64,000 bases of DNA, taken from contig NZ_JBDJAF010000003.1 in NCBI RefSeq assembly GCF_039652555.1, positions 1-64,000 on the forward strand, read 5' to 3'. Both the position numbers and the translations under genes were made by a program. Each line of letters starts with the position of its first letter. Within the stretch, counting starts at the first letter, position 1. The notes below the pieces were generated by a model. That model was not told where the DNA came from, ran no database searches, and saw only the letters and a program-made list of their open reading frames with translations. This DNA comes from Parafrigoribacterium mesophilum. GTDB lineage: Bacteria; Actinomycetota; Actinomycetes; Actinomycetales; Microbacteriaceae. Below are positions 7,313 to 15,706 of this stretch, one piece after another.

Positions 7313-9100
7313 TTACAGGGCGGCGAGGCGGGAGAGCACCTCGGCGGGCGACAGGCTGTCGCGCTGGCCGGTGCGGCGGTCCCACAGCTCGACGATGCCG
7401 TCGGCGGCGCCCTTGCCGACAATGACGATGAGCGGCACCCCGATCAGTTCGGCGTCGCCGAACTTGACCCCGGGCGACACCTTGAGCCTGTCGTCGAAGA
7501 GCACGTCGTTGCCGGCGGCCTCGAGTTCGGCGACGAGTTTCTCTGCGGCCTCGTAGACCACCGGTTCCTTCGTGGCGGCGACCACGTGCACGTCGAACGG
7601 GCTGACCTCCCGCGGCCAGACCAGGCCCTTGGCGTCGTTGTTGGCCTCGGCGATGACCGCCAGGATGCGGGTGACCCCGATACCGTAGGAGCCCATCGTC
7701 ACGGTGACGAGCTTGCCGTTCGGGTCGAGCACCTTGAGGCCGAGCGCCTCGGCATACTTGCGCCCGAGTTGGAACACGTGACCGATCTCCATGCCGCGCC
7801 GGGTGCGGATCGGTCCCGAGCCATCCGGCGCCGGGTCGCCGTCGCGCACCTCGGCCACCTCCACCGTGCCATCCGCGCTGAAATCACGCCCGGCGACCAA
7901 GCCGAAGACGTGCTTGCCGTGTTCGTTGGCGCCGGTGATCCAATCGGAGCCAACGCTCACCCGCGGGTCGAGCAGATAGCGGATGCCGGTTGCCGACTTT
8001 TCGCCCAAGACCGCGCCGGCCTGAGACCACGGCCCGATGTAGCCCTTCACGAGCCCGGCACGCTCCACTAGCTTGTCGAACCGCGCGAAGTCCGCATCGG
8101 TGGCTGCTTCGACGGCGGCGGGTGCGAACGCCACCTCGGCACGCTTCAGGTCCACTTCTCGGTCCCCGGGCAGGCCGACGACCACGAGTTCGCGGGCACC
8201 GTCCAGCGACGTGAGCGCCAGCACGACGTTCTTGAGCGTGTCCGCCCCGGTCCAGGCTCGACCGTCCGAGCGGGGATGATTCGCGTTCGCCCCATCCACG
8301 AGCGTGGCAATGGTCGGCGAATCCGGGGTATCGAACACCCGGGCCGGGCCCAGGTTGTCGAACGAGCGGGCCGGCGGCGCCAGGGTGGTGAACGCCTCGA
8401 CGTTCGCCGCGTAGCCGCCCTCCGAGCTCACGAAGGTGTCCTCGCCGATCGGGGTCGGGTGCAGGAACTCCTCGCTGCGGGAACCGCCCATGGCGCCGGC
8501 ATCCGCCTGCACGATGACATAGTCGAGACCCAGGCGGCCGAAGATCCGCTCATAGGCGTCGCGCTGCTTCTCGTAGGAGAGGTCGAGGCCGGCGTCGGTG
8601 TAGTCGAAGGAGTAGGCATCCTTCATCGAGAACTCACGACCGCGCAGCAGCCCGGCCCGGGGCCGTGCCTCGTCACGGTATTTGTCCTGTATCTGGTAGA
8701 TCGACAGCGGCAGGTCTTTGTAGGAGGAATAGAGGTCTTTCACGAGCAGCGTGAACACCTCCTCGTGGGTGGGCGCGAGCAGGTAATCGGCGCCCTTGCG
8801 GTCCTTGAGCCGGAAGATGCCGTCGCCGTACTCCGTCCAGCGGCCGGTTTCCTCGTATGGTTCGCGCGGCAGCAGCGCCGGAAAATGCACCTCTTGCGCG
8901 CCGGCGGACTCCATCTCCTCGCGGATCACCGTTTCGATCTTGCGCCGCACCTTGAGTCCGAGCGGCAGCCACGCGAACACGCCTGGCGCCTGACGACGGA
9001 TGTAACCGGCGCGCACCAGCAGCCGGTGGCTGGTCACTTCGGCGTCGGCGGGATCTTCACGGAGGGTACGGACAAAGAGATGGGACAGTCGTGTGGGCAC
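7313..9100 (-). CDS. proS: Prolyl-tRNA synthetase (bacterial type)
   Basis: The enzyme charges tRNA-Pro with proline. The 595-residue product is a class II synthetase. Motif 1 lies near GYIRRQAPGVFAWLPLG. Motif 2 is RAGLLRGREFSMKDAYSFD. An editing INS domain follows (GGYAANVEAF onward). Motif 3 is GSYGIGVTRILAVIAE, followed by a C-terminal anticodon-binding domain. The INS domain between motifs 2 and 3 identifies the bacterial rather than the eukaryote-like form. The start MPTRLSHLFVRTLREDP matches the family. It is divergent from the Lrp-type regulator across 81 bp. Confidence 0.96.
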   Translation of the reverse strand: MPTRLSHLFVRTLREDPADAEVTSHRLLVRAGYIRRQAPGVFAWLPLGLKVRRKIETVIREEMESAGAQEVHFPALLPREPYEETGRWTEYGDGIFRLKDRKGADYLLAPTHEEVFTLLVKDLYSSYKDLPLSIYQIQDKYRDEARPRAGLLRGREFSMKDAYSFDYTDAGLDLSYEKQRDAYERIFGRLGLDYVIVQADAGAMGGSRSEEFLHPTPIGEDTFVSSEGGYAANVEAFTTLAPPARSFDNLGPARVFDTPDSPTIATLVDGANANHPRSDGRAWTGADTLKNVVLALTSLDGARELVVVGLPGDREVDLKRAEVAFAPAAVEAATDADFARFDKLVERAGLVKGYIGPWSQAGAVLGEKSATGIRYLLDPRVSVGSDWITGANEHGKHVFGLVAGRDFSADGTVEVAEVRDGDPAPDGSGPIRTRRGMEIGHVFQLGRKYAEALGLKVLDPNGKLVTVTMGSYGIGVTRILAVIAEANNDAKGLVWPREVSPFDVHVVAATKEPVVYEAAEKLVAELEAAGNDVLFDDRLKVSPGVKFGDAELIGVPLIVIVGKGAADGIVELWDRRTGQRDSLSPAEVLSRLAAL

Positions 9101-9181
9101 CCGTTCACTTTACCGAAGGCCTCGCGCCGGCTCCGGCCGTGCTGCGTTACGCTTGCCGAGACCGGAACTGAGGAGATCGCC

Positions 9182-9661
9182 ATGGCATCGGGCAAGTTCG
9201 CGCTCGACCGGGTCGACCGGCGGATCATCGCGGAACTGGGCCAGGATGCCCGGCTCTCGCTGCGCACACTGGCCGAGCGTGTGCACATCTCCCGCACCTC
9301 CGCACACACCAGGCTGGGTGCGCTGCTGGAACACGGGGTGATCACCGGATTTGCCGCGACCGTCGACCGGCAGGCGCTCGGCCTCAATCTCACGGCCGTG
9401 GTGATGGTCAAGGTCGACGCCGACTGGCCGAGCGTCTCCGCGGCGCTGGTGGCGCTGCCGTTCGTGGAGAAGGCGCAGGCGCTCAGCGGCGACATCGACA
9501 TCCTGCTCACGGTGAGCGCACCGGACCACGAACAGCTGTCGGAGACGATCCTGCGGCGCATCCGCAGCATCCCCGGCGTTGCATCCACTCACTCATATGT
9601 GATCCTCGAGGAAATGGCCGGAACCGCGCCCCAGGACTCCACGGACGCTTGGCAGCTGTAG
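9182..9661 (+). CDS. Lrp/AsnC family transcriptional regulator
   Basis: The 159-residue product has an N-terminal winged helix-turn-helix (LDRVDRRIIAELGQDARLS, then VHISRTSAHTRLGALLEHG) and a C-terminal RAM/AsnC ligand-binding domain. ATG 9182 follows a GAGGAG ribosome-binding site. Members sense amino acids or 2-oxoacids as dimers or octamers. It sits 99 bp upstream of E1-alpha of a branched-chain 2-oxoacid dehydrogenase and on the same strand. That arrangement matches the BkdR-type local regulators known in other bacteria, so control of the downstream operon is a reasonable inference. No operator could be defined by eye. Confidence 0.9.
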   Translation: MASGKFALDRVDRRIIAELGQDARLSLRTLAERVHISRTSAHTRLGALLEHGVITGFAATVDRQALGLNLTAVVMVKVDADWPSVSAALVALPFVEKAQALSGDIDILLTVSAPDHEQLSETILRRIRSIPGVASTHSYVILEEMAGTAPQDSTDAWQL

Positions 9662-9760
9662 CCGTCGCAGGGCGGACAAACGGCCCATTCCATCGCCCCT
9701 AGCGGCCAACTGTGCCGAACTCTTCGCGGACGTTGGTGGCCGCTCGTGCGGGGGCCCACC

Positions 9761-10888
9761 ATGGTGGTTATGACCCTCAAAGCGGAGACCAAGGATGCCG
9801 TCCGGCTGCCCAGCGCACAGCCGATCCGCCTCATCGACGACGCGGGCCACGTCGCCGATCCGGCGCTGACCGGAGGCTTCGCTCTGCCCGACGCGCAGAC
9901 GCTGAAACTGCTCTACCGGCGGATGGTGCTGGCACGCCGGTTTGACCTTCAAGTCACCGCGTTGACCAGGCAGGGCCGGCTCGCGACCTACCCGTCGGCA
10001 CTCGGCCAGGAAGGTTGCGAGATCGGCGCGACGGTGGCGCTGGAGCCGACCGACTGGCTGTTCCCCACTTATAGGGACAGCATTGCGGTGCTCACTCGCG
10101 GGATCGAAATCGGCGAACTGCTGGCCGGCTTCCGCGGCGATTGGCACTGCGGCTATGACCCGATGCAGCACCGCACCAGCATCCAGGCCACTCCGCTGGC
10201 CACCCAGACGCTGCACGCGGTCGGCGTGGCCAAGGCGGCGAAGCTGAGGCGCGATCCGATCGCGGCGCTCGCGTTCGTCGGGGATGGCGCCTCGAGCGAG
10301 GGTGACACCCACGAGGCGTTCAACTTCGCCGGGGTGTGGCAGGTTCCCGCGGTCTTCGTGGTGCAGAACAACCAGTTCGCGATCAGCGTGCCGTTGGCCA
10401 AGCAGACCCGCGCCCGCGCGATCTCGGATCGCGCGATCGGGTACGGCATCCAGGGTCACTACGTGGACGGGAATGACGTCGCGGCCGTGTATGCCGTCGT
10501 GTCCGCGGCGCTGCACAAGGCCCGCAGCGGCAAGGGCCCCACCATCGTGGAGTGCCTCACCTACCGGGTCGAGGCGCACACCAACTCGGACGACCCGTCC
10601 CGGTACCGCGACCCCCGCGAGGTGGCCAAGTGGAAGGGTCGCGACCCGATCGAGCGGCTGGAGAAGTACCTCGTGTCGGAGCAGATACTCTGCGACGAGG
10701 ATCGAGAGGCGATCGCGGCCGAGGCCGAGGAACTGGCCGCCGCGACCCGCGACGCCATGAACACGGCGGCACCCATTGATCCGATGGAACTGTTCGAGAA
10801 CGTTTACGCGGCCACTCGGCCCAGCCTGCTGGAGCAGCGCGACCTGCTGGCCGCCGAGCTGGCCGCAGCGGAATCGGACCAGCGATGA
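9761..10888 (+). CDS. bkdA: Branched-chain 2-oxoacid dehydrogenase E1 component, alpha subunit
   Basis: With E1-beta it carries out the thiamine diphosphate-dependent decarboxylation of 2-oxoacids and acylates the lipoyl group on E2. The 375-residue product has the ThDP motif beginning GDGASSEGDTHEAFN and ending in VVQNN about 30 residues later. It also carries the E1-alpha features YPSALGQEGCEIGATVAL and YRVEAHTNSDDPSRYR (phosphorylation-loop region). The substrate class is inferred from the separate alpha and beta genes and the Lrp neighbour; an acetoin or pyruvate type cannot be excluded. ATG 9761 is chosen; ATG 9770 is an alternative. It overlaps E1-beta by ATGA. Confidence 0.88.
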   Translation: MVVMTLKAETKDAVRLPSAQPIRLIDDAGHVADPALTGGFALPDAQTLKLLYRRMVLARRFDLQVTALTRQGRLATYPSALGQEGCEIGATVALEPTDWLFPTYRDSIAVLTRGIEIGELLAGFRGDWHCGYDPMQHRTSIQATPLATQTLHAVGVAKAAKLRRDPIAALAFVGDGASSEGDTHEAFNFAGVWQVPAVFVVQNNQFAISVPLAKQTRARAISDRAIGYGIQGHYVDGNDVAAVYAVVSAALHKARSGKGPTIVECLTYRVEAHTNSDDPSRYRDPREVAKWKGRDPIERLEKYLVSEQILCDEDREAIAAEAEELAAATRDAMNTAAPIDPMELFENVYAATRPSLLEQRDLLAAELAAAESDQR

Positions 10889-11904
10889 GCGCATCCGCCA
10901 CCGCAGCAGCCACCCCCACCGCCGAGCCGAGCATCACCATGTCCGGCGCGCTGAACGCCGCGCTGCGCGATGCACTTGCCGCGAACCCGGATGTGGTCGT
11001 GTTCGGAGAGGACGTCGGCCCGCTCGGCGGCGTGTTCCGCATCACCGACAAGCTGAATGCGCAGTTCGGTGACGACCGAGTCTGGGACTCCCCACTGGCC
11101 GAGGCAGGGATCGTCGGCACCGCGATCGGCATGGCGATGTACGGGATGCGTCCGGTCGTCGAGATGCAGTTCGACGCGTTCAGTTTTCCGGCGTTCGAGC
11201 AGATCGTCTCCCACGTCGCGAAGATGCGCAACCGCACCCGCGGGCGGGTGGCGCTGCCCATCGTCATCCGCATCCCGTGCGCCGGCGGTATCGGCGGAGT
11301 CGAGCACCACTCCGACTCCTCCGAGGCGTACTGGACCCACACGCCGGGACTCACCGTGGTCACCCCGTCCAACCCGGCGGATGCCTACTCGATGCTGCGC
11401 GAGGCCATCGACAGCGATGACCCGGTGATCTTCATGGAGCCCAAGAGCCGGTACTGGTCGAAGCAGACTGTGACGCTGCCGGTGACCTGCGAGCCGATGA
11501 CGCGCGCCCGGGTCGTGCGCGAGGGTAGCGACGTCACGCTGATCGCGTACGGGCCGACGGTGGCCACCGCGCTGGAAACGGCGGAGCTCGCCGACGCGGA
11601 GGACCTTTCGGTCGAGGTCATCGACCTGCGCAGCCTGTCGCCGTTCGACGACGAAACGGTCGGCGCATCCGTGCGCAAGACTTCCAGGGCGGCAGTGCTC
11701 CACGAGGCCGCCCAGTTCGGCGGTTACGGCGCCGAGGTGGCCGCGCGGGTCACCGAGCGCGAGTTCTACCATCTGGCGGCGCCGATCCTGCGGATCACCG
11801 GATTCGACATCCCCTACCCCGCCCCCAAGTACGAGGAGTTCTACCTGCCGACGCCGGAGCGCATCCTGAACGCGCTGAACACCTGGGAGTGGGACATCCG
11901 ATGA
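10885..11904 (+). CDS. bkdB: Branched-chain 2-oxoacid dehydrogenase E1 component, beta subunit
   Basis: The 339-residue product has the transketolase-like pyrimidine-binding domain with the ThDP-contacting Glu in VVFGEDVGPLGGVFR. The motif SPLAEAGIVGTAIGMAMYG and a C-terminal transketolase domain (VIDLRSLSPFDDETV) follow. It pairs with the preceding gene to form the alpha2-beta2 E1. The start ATG overlaps the E1-alpha stop (ATGA) and its own stop overlaps the E2 start the same way, so the three genes are translationally coupled. The first 15 residues are Ala/Thr-rich and are probably disordered. Confidence 0.9.
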   Translation: MSASATAAATPTAEPSITMSGALNAALRDALAANPDVVVFGEDVGPLGGVFRITDKLNAQFGDDRVWDSPLAEAGIVGTAIGMAMYGMRPVVEMQFDAFSFPAFEQIVSHVAKMRNRTRGRVALPIVIRIPCAGGIGGVEHHSDSSEAYWTHTPGLTVVTPSNPADAYSMLREAIDSDDPVIFMEPKSRYWSKQTVTLPVTCEPMTRARVVREGSDVTLIAYGPTVATALETAELADAEDLSVEVIDLRSLSPFDDETVGASVRKTSRAAVLHEAAQFGGYGAEVAARVTEREFYHLAAPILRITGFDIPYPAPKYEEFYLPTPERILNALNTWEWDIR

Positions 11905-13241
11905 GCCGGCAGTTCCTGCTCCCCGATCTCGGTGAGGGGCTGACCGAGGCCGAGATCGTCGGGTGGCTGGTGGCACCGGGCGACACGGTGGCCGTCGACC
12001 AGCCGGTCGTTGAGGTCGAGTCGGCGAAGTCGGTTGTCGAGTTGCCCAGCCCGTTCGCCGGTGTCGTGGAGTCGCTGCACCATGCTGCCGGGCAGACCGT
12101 GTGGGCCGGCGAGCCATTGCTGAGCATCAGCGAGACAGCGAGCAAGCCGGTTGAGAGCACAAGGAGCGACGCCGCACCGGAGGTAGTTGAGGCCGTCCCC
12201 GGGACCGCGTTGCGGGAGCCGGCGGCTTCTGTCGCAGCGCAACCTGCCACGGCATCCGGTGCCGTGCTGATCGGATACGGATTGCCGGAACGTTCGCGCA
12301 CTGCCCGGCCGACCCCGCGCGGCCGGTTCGGCGCGCGCCGTGACAGCATCCGCGGCGACAGCATCGGCAGGCCGGACACCGCCCCGCCTGCTCCGCGGCG
12401 CTCCCCCGTGGTGTCGCCGCTGGTGCGCAAGCTCGCAAAAGATCACGGCTTCAATGCGAGCGACCTCGCCGGCAGCGGGGCCGGCTCGCTCGTGCTGCGG
12501 TCCGACGTGCAGTCGCACATCGCTGCGTTGGCCTCCGCTCCATCCGCCGCGGGCGACACGCGCATCCCGATCGCCGGAGTGCGCAAGCTGGTGGCGGAGA
12601 AGATGAGCCTCTCGCGTCGGGAAATCCCGGAGGCGACCATCTGGCTGGACGTCGACGCGACGGCGCTCATCGCGGCGAAGAACTATTTGCAACAGTCCAC
12701 CGGAGATCGCTGGAGTGTGAACACCCTGATCGCCAGGTTCGTGGTGGCGGGTCTGAAGCGCTATCCGATCCTGAATTCGTCGGTCGACTCTGCGGCGGGC
12801 GAGATCGTGCAGCACGCCAGAATCAACCTGGGAATCGCCGCCCAGACGCCGCACGGCCTGATGGTTCCGGTGGTGCAGGACGCGGGATCGCTCACTACCG
12901 ACCGGCTGCGCGCCAGCATCGGGCAGCTCGGGGACCGTGCCCGCAACGGCACCTTCCCGGCCGAGCAATTGCGGGGTGGAACCTTCACGCTGAACAACTA
13001 CGGCGGCTTCGGCGTCGACGGCTCGGCGGCGATCATCAACCATCCCGAGGTCGCCATCCTGGGCATCGGCCGGATCACCGACCGGCCGTGGGTCGTCGAC
13101 GGTGAACTTGCGGTTCGTAAGGTGGTCGTGCTGTCGCTCGTGTTCGATCACCGGGTCTGCGATGGCGACATCCCGTCGCAGTTCATCGGGTTCATCGCCC
13201 GGTGTATCGAGAACCCGGTCACGCTGCTGGCCGACCTGTAA
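11901..13241 (+). CDS. bkdC: Dihydrolipoamide acyltransferase E2 component
   Basis: E2 forms the core of the complex and transfers the acyl group from lipoate to CoA. The 446-residue product has one N-terminal lipoyl domain with the modified Lys in VEVESAKSVVELPSP. An Ala/Pro-rich linker and a peripheral-subunit-binding domain (SPLVRKLAKDHGFNASDL) follow. The C-terminal catalytic domain has FDHRVCDGDIPSQF, the HRxxxDG active site. The SAK form of the lipoyl site, rather than DKA, is typical of branched-chain E2. No E3 (lipoamide dehydrogenase) gene follows, so E3 must be shared and encoded elsewhere. Confidence 0.9.
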   Translation: MSRQFLLPDLGEGLTEAEIVGWLVAPGDTVAVDQPVVEVESAKSVVELPSPFAGVVESLHHAAGQTVWAGEPLLSISETASKPVESTRSDAAPEVVEAVPGTALREPAASVAAQPATASGAVLIGYGLPERSRTARPTPRGRFGARRDSIRGDSIGRPDTAPPAPRRSPVVSPLVRKLAKDHGFNASDLAGSGAGSLVLRSDVQSHIAALASAPSAAGDTRIPIAGVRKLVAEKMSLSRREIPEATIWLDVDATALIAAKNYLQQSTGDRWSVNTLIARFVVAGLKRYPILNSSVDSAAGEIVQHARINLGIAAQTPHGLMVPVVQDAGSLTTDRLRASIGQLGDRARNGTFPAEQLRGGTFTLNNYGGFGVDGSAAIINHPEVAILGIGRITDRPWVVDGELAVRKVVVLSLVFDHRVCDGDIPSQFIGFIARCIENPVTLLADL

Positions 13242-13310
13242 CCCGTCAGCGCCCGGCTCCACCCGCACGGCACCCAGCACACCCGTCTCTTAGAACCCGC
13301 TCGTGGAGCC

Positions 13311-13392
13311 CCCATCTCAAGGAGTTCTTGTCGCAACGGCCTCCGGATGCCTGCGGCCAGGCATCCGGAGGTCAGAAACTCCTTGAGATGGG
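13311..13392. repeat. Long inverted repeat, copy B (most perfect), between convergent genes
   Basis: Outer arms CCCATCTCAAGGAGTT (13311-13326) and AACTCCTTGAGATGGG (13377-13392) pair perfectly over 16 bp. Inside, CCTCCGGATGCCTG (13340-13353) and CAGGCATCCGGAGG (13358-13371) pair perfectly over 14 bp with a CGGC loop. The single strand could fold as a nested cruciform. It lies between E2 (plus) and the ScyD-like gene (minus), so it could end transcription from both sides. Confidence 0.9.
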
Positions 13393-13442
13393 CCCTTGAG
13401 AGGGCGGGTGCCGAGTTGGGGACTTCGGCTGGCCGGGGGCGA

Positions 13443-14588
13443 TTAGTTGCCGTCGTCCTCGCTGTGACCGCTTCTGCTGAGCGGGACAAGGGTGAGCTTG
13501 CCGTCCGTCAGCGCATCGGTCGTGACATACAGTGTGCCGTGCCGTAGTTCGATCGCGGCGGGCGCCGACAGGGCGATCAGCGGTGTCGGCGTGTTCGCGC
13601 CGGGCCATACGACGGAGACCTGGCCGGTGCCATCCGGACCGCCGAACAGTTCGGCGACGTACACCGTGCCCGTCCGCGGCGACACGGCCAGCCCGGTCGA
13701 GCCGGTGAATCCGGTTGCCACCGTGGCGATCTTGCCGGTGTGCGGATTGACCTTGAGCACCGCGCCGCGGGCGCCCAGGCTCGCGTCCTCGGGGCCTCCT
13801 GGCAGCGAGGTCACGTACAGCCAGCCGTTCGGGCCCAACTCGACATCGGTGGGCACCGGCTCGAACCGGTAGTTATGTCCTGCCGCGCAGGCGGGGAATC
13901 CGAATGCGGAGGCCAGTTCCGCGGTGACAAAGGTGGGCGCGGTCGGCGGCAACACCGCCACCGTGGTGACAGTTCCGTCATAGCCGACCCGCCAGATCGC
14001 GTTCGCGCCGGCATCGGCGACGTAGATCGCATCCGCGAGGGCGAGCGAAGCATACGGGTGTGTGTCGACGATTCCGGTGTAGGCCGGCGGGTTCTCCATG
14101 GGTCCCGGAGCCGGGAACTGCGCGATGCAGTCTTCACTGAGGCCCTCGAAACCGTAGGCGTTCACCGAATCCGGGTTCTCGCTGTTTTCGTGCGCCCACA
14201 GGTCGGCCACCTGCCGCACTGTGCCATTGCTCGATCGTGCCATCAGGGCGGCACTCGAGTGGTCCTGCGCGACGACCGCGTAGTACACGGTCCCGTTCCT
14301 GCTGGACACGGCGCCGGTTTCAAAGCCTGGGGCGCTGGCAATGACGGACGCTGTGCCGCGGTGGTCGACTTGAGTGACGAGCCCTGCGAAATTCTGGCTG
14401 AGATAGGAGAAGCCGTTGCGGGCAACATCCAGGCTCAGTGGCGAAACGAGGCCGGTGGTCACGGTAACCGGGGTGCCGGCGGTCCATGGCGGTGGACCGC
14501 TTCGGTTGTGGGCGGATGCGGGAGCGGCGACGGCGACCGACGCCAGAAGCGACGCGCAGACCGCGGCGGTGATGAGGGGCTTTTTCAC
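13443..14588 (-). CDS. Secreted ScyD/ScyE-family beta-propeller protein
   Basis: The 381-residue product has a signal peptide (VKKPLITAAVCASLLASVAV, then AAPASA as cleavage region). NHL-like propeller blades follow, such as DAIYVADAGANAIWRVGYDG and TGLAVSPRTGTVYVAELFGG. The GTG start at 14588 is preceded by AAAGGAG six bases upstream. Proteins of this family are named after cyanobacterial scytonemin cluster genes but are widespread and of unknown role in actinobacteria; the propeller probably binds a ligand or cell-surface partner outside the membrane. It stands alone between two inverted-repeat copies (B downstream, C upstream). Confidence 0.78.
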   Translation of the reverse strand: MKKPLITAAVCASLLASVAVAAPASAHNRSGPPPWTAGTPVTVTTGLVSPLSLDVARNGFSYLSQNFAGLVTQVDHRGTASVIASAPGFETGAVSSRNGTVYYAVVAQDHSSAALMARSSNGTVRQVADLWAHENSENPDSVNAYGFEGLSEDCIAQFPAPGPMENPPAYTGIVDTHPYASLALADAIYVADAGANAIWRVGYDGTVTTVAVLPPTAPTFVTAELASAFGFPACAAGHNYRFEPVPTDVELGPNGWLYVTSLPGGPEDASLGARGAVLKVNPHTGKIATVATGFTGSTGLAVSPRTGTVYVAELFGGPDGTGQVSVVWPGANTPTPLIALSAPAAIELRHGTLYVTTDALTDGKLTLVPLSRSGHSEDDGN

Positions 14589-14922
14589 GATGTACTCCTT
14601 TGTAAGACCTGGCCGCGGAAGGGAGTATTGATGCCTGCGGGATGCCTCCCACAACTGCTTCTGCCTTCCACGCGCCGGCGTTCATGCCCGCCGACCGAGG
14701 CATCCTAACCGCCGACTTTTTGCCGCTGCTACGGGTTCCCTTCCCGGCGAAATTGCGCTAGACACGCGCCGCCAACCGGGTGCGTGTGAACCCGTCTCAC
14801 GGAGTTTCTGTGCCTGAGATCCCCGGATGCCTGATGTCGGGCATCCGCAGGTCAGAATCTCCTTGAAACGGGTCCAGAAGGCCGGGTGCAGAAGGCCGGG
14901 TTCAGAAGGCGGCTAGGGCCTG
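14589..14922. other. 334-bp gap with inverted repeat copy C and short tandem repeats
   Basis: The gap precedes the ScyD-like gene start and follows the paaG stop, both on the minus strand. It contains inverted-repeat copy C (14790-14873), then three imperfect tandem units of about 15 bp built on CAGAAGGCCGGGTG (about 14875-14912). The ScyD-like gene's promoter should be in 14600-14780; I cannot identify its boxes. No coding frame looks convincing. Confidence 0.65.
14790..14873. repeat. Long inverted repeat, copy C
   Basis: Outer arms ACCCGTCTCACGGAG (14790-14804) and CTCCTTGAAACGGGT (14859-14873) match at 13 of 15 positions. The inner arms CGGATGCC (14824-14831) and GGCATCCG (14840-14847) pair perfectly. 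It is the same family as copies A, B and D. Confidence 0.85.
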
Positions 14923-15699
14923 CTACCGACCGCGGAAGAGCGGTGGCCGCTTGTGCTGGAAGGCCTCGAAGCCCTCCCGGTAGTCGGCGGTGCGACTGAG
15001 GTCGCCCTGCACGGTGTTCTCGGCCGCGACGGATGCCCACAGGCCGATCCGCTCGTCGCGCAGTCGCGCGATGAGCTTCTTGCTGGCCAGGAACGCGGCG
15101 GTGGCGCCGGAAGCCGCCGCGGCCACCTTGCCGCGGGTGAAATCCAGCAGCTCGTCATCCGGCACGACGCGGCTGAACAGTCCGGCGGCGACGGCCTCGG
15201 CGCCGGACATCAGGTCGGCGGTGTAGATCAAATCGAGCGCCCGGTGCGCGCCGAGCCGTTCGAAGAACAGCGCGTGCCCGCCGGAGTCCAGCGCGGCGCC
15301 GAGGTTCGCAAACGGGGAGCCGAACTTGGCCTTCTCGGCGACGTAGACCACATCCGTCGCGATCAGCAGACCCAGGCCGACCCCCAGGCAGGCGCCCTGA
15401 GCGGCAGCGAAGGTCGGGGCGGGGAACGCGGCCATTCTGCGCAGCACCGGCAGGGTGGCATCCGTGAGGTAGTGCGACGCGTCGTCCGCGGCCGGATCGA
15501 GCTTCGAGATGTCCCGCCCCGCGCAGAACGCGCGGCCCTCACCGCGCAGCAGCAGCGCGCGAACCTGCGCGTCCTCGGCCTGCCGGTATGCGGCGTCGAG
15601 GTCGGCGAGTGCCTCCTCGTCCAGGGAGTTCAACTTCTCGGGTGCCCGCAGCGTGATTTCGGCCACGTCGCCGGTGACGGCCAACTCGATCATGGACAT
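14923..15699 (-). CDS. paaG: Enoyl-CoA hydratase/isomerase family protein, probable PaaG
   Basis: PaaG isomerises ring-1,2-epoxyphenylacetyl-CoA to the oxepin before PaaZ opens the ring. The 258-residue crotonase-fold product has the oxyanion-hole segments RAFCAGRDISKL and AAQGACLGVGLGLLIATDVV. The next motif FGSPFANLGAALDSGG carries Asp where hydratases have Glu, consistent with an isomerase role. It is the last gene of the paaABCDE operon, 8 bp after paaE, which supports the PaaG assignment over a generic hydratase. The other crotonase in the window (30476-31219) is the PaaF candidate. The GXG details alone would not separate the two. Confidence 0.78.
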   Translation of the reverse strand: MSMIELAVTGDVAEITLRAPEKLNSLDEEALADLDAAYRQAEDAQVRALLLRGEGRAFCAGRDISKLDPAADDASHYLTDATLPVLRRMAAFPAPTFAAAQGACLGVGLGLLIATDVVYVAEKAKFGSPFANLGAALDSGGHALFFERLGAHRALDLIYTADLMSGAEAVAAGLFSRVVPDDELLDFTRGKVAAAASGATAAFLASKKLIARLRDERIGLWASVAAENTVQGDLSRTADYREGFEAFQHKRPPLFRGR

Positions 15700-15706
15700 G
15701 GCGCTC

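Noticed and set aside
13311..13392. Inverted repeat B read as part of a CRISPR array
   Set aside because: There are no regularly spaced direct repeats or spacers, and no cas genes. The four copies are thousands of bases apart.
7184..14873. Inverted repeats A-D as ordinary rho-independent terminators
   Set aside because: The stems are much longer than needed, have nested arms, lack a clear T-run and are copied in sequence. Termination may still be a function, so they are listed as repeats.
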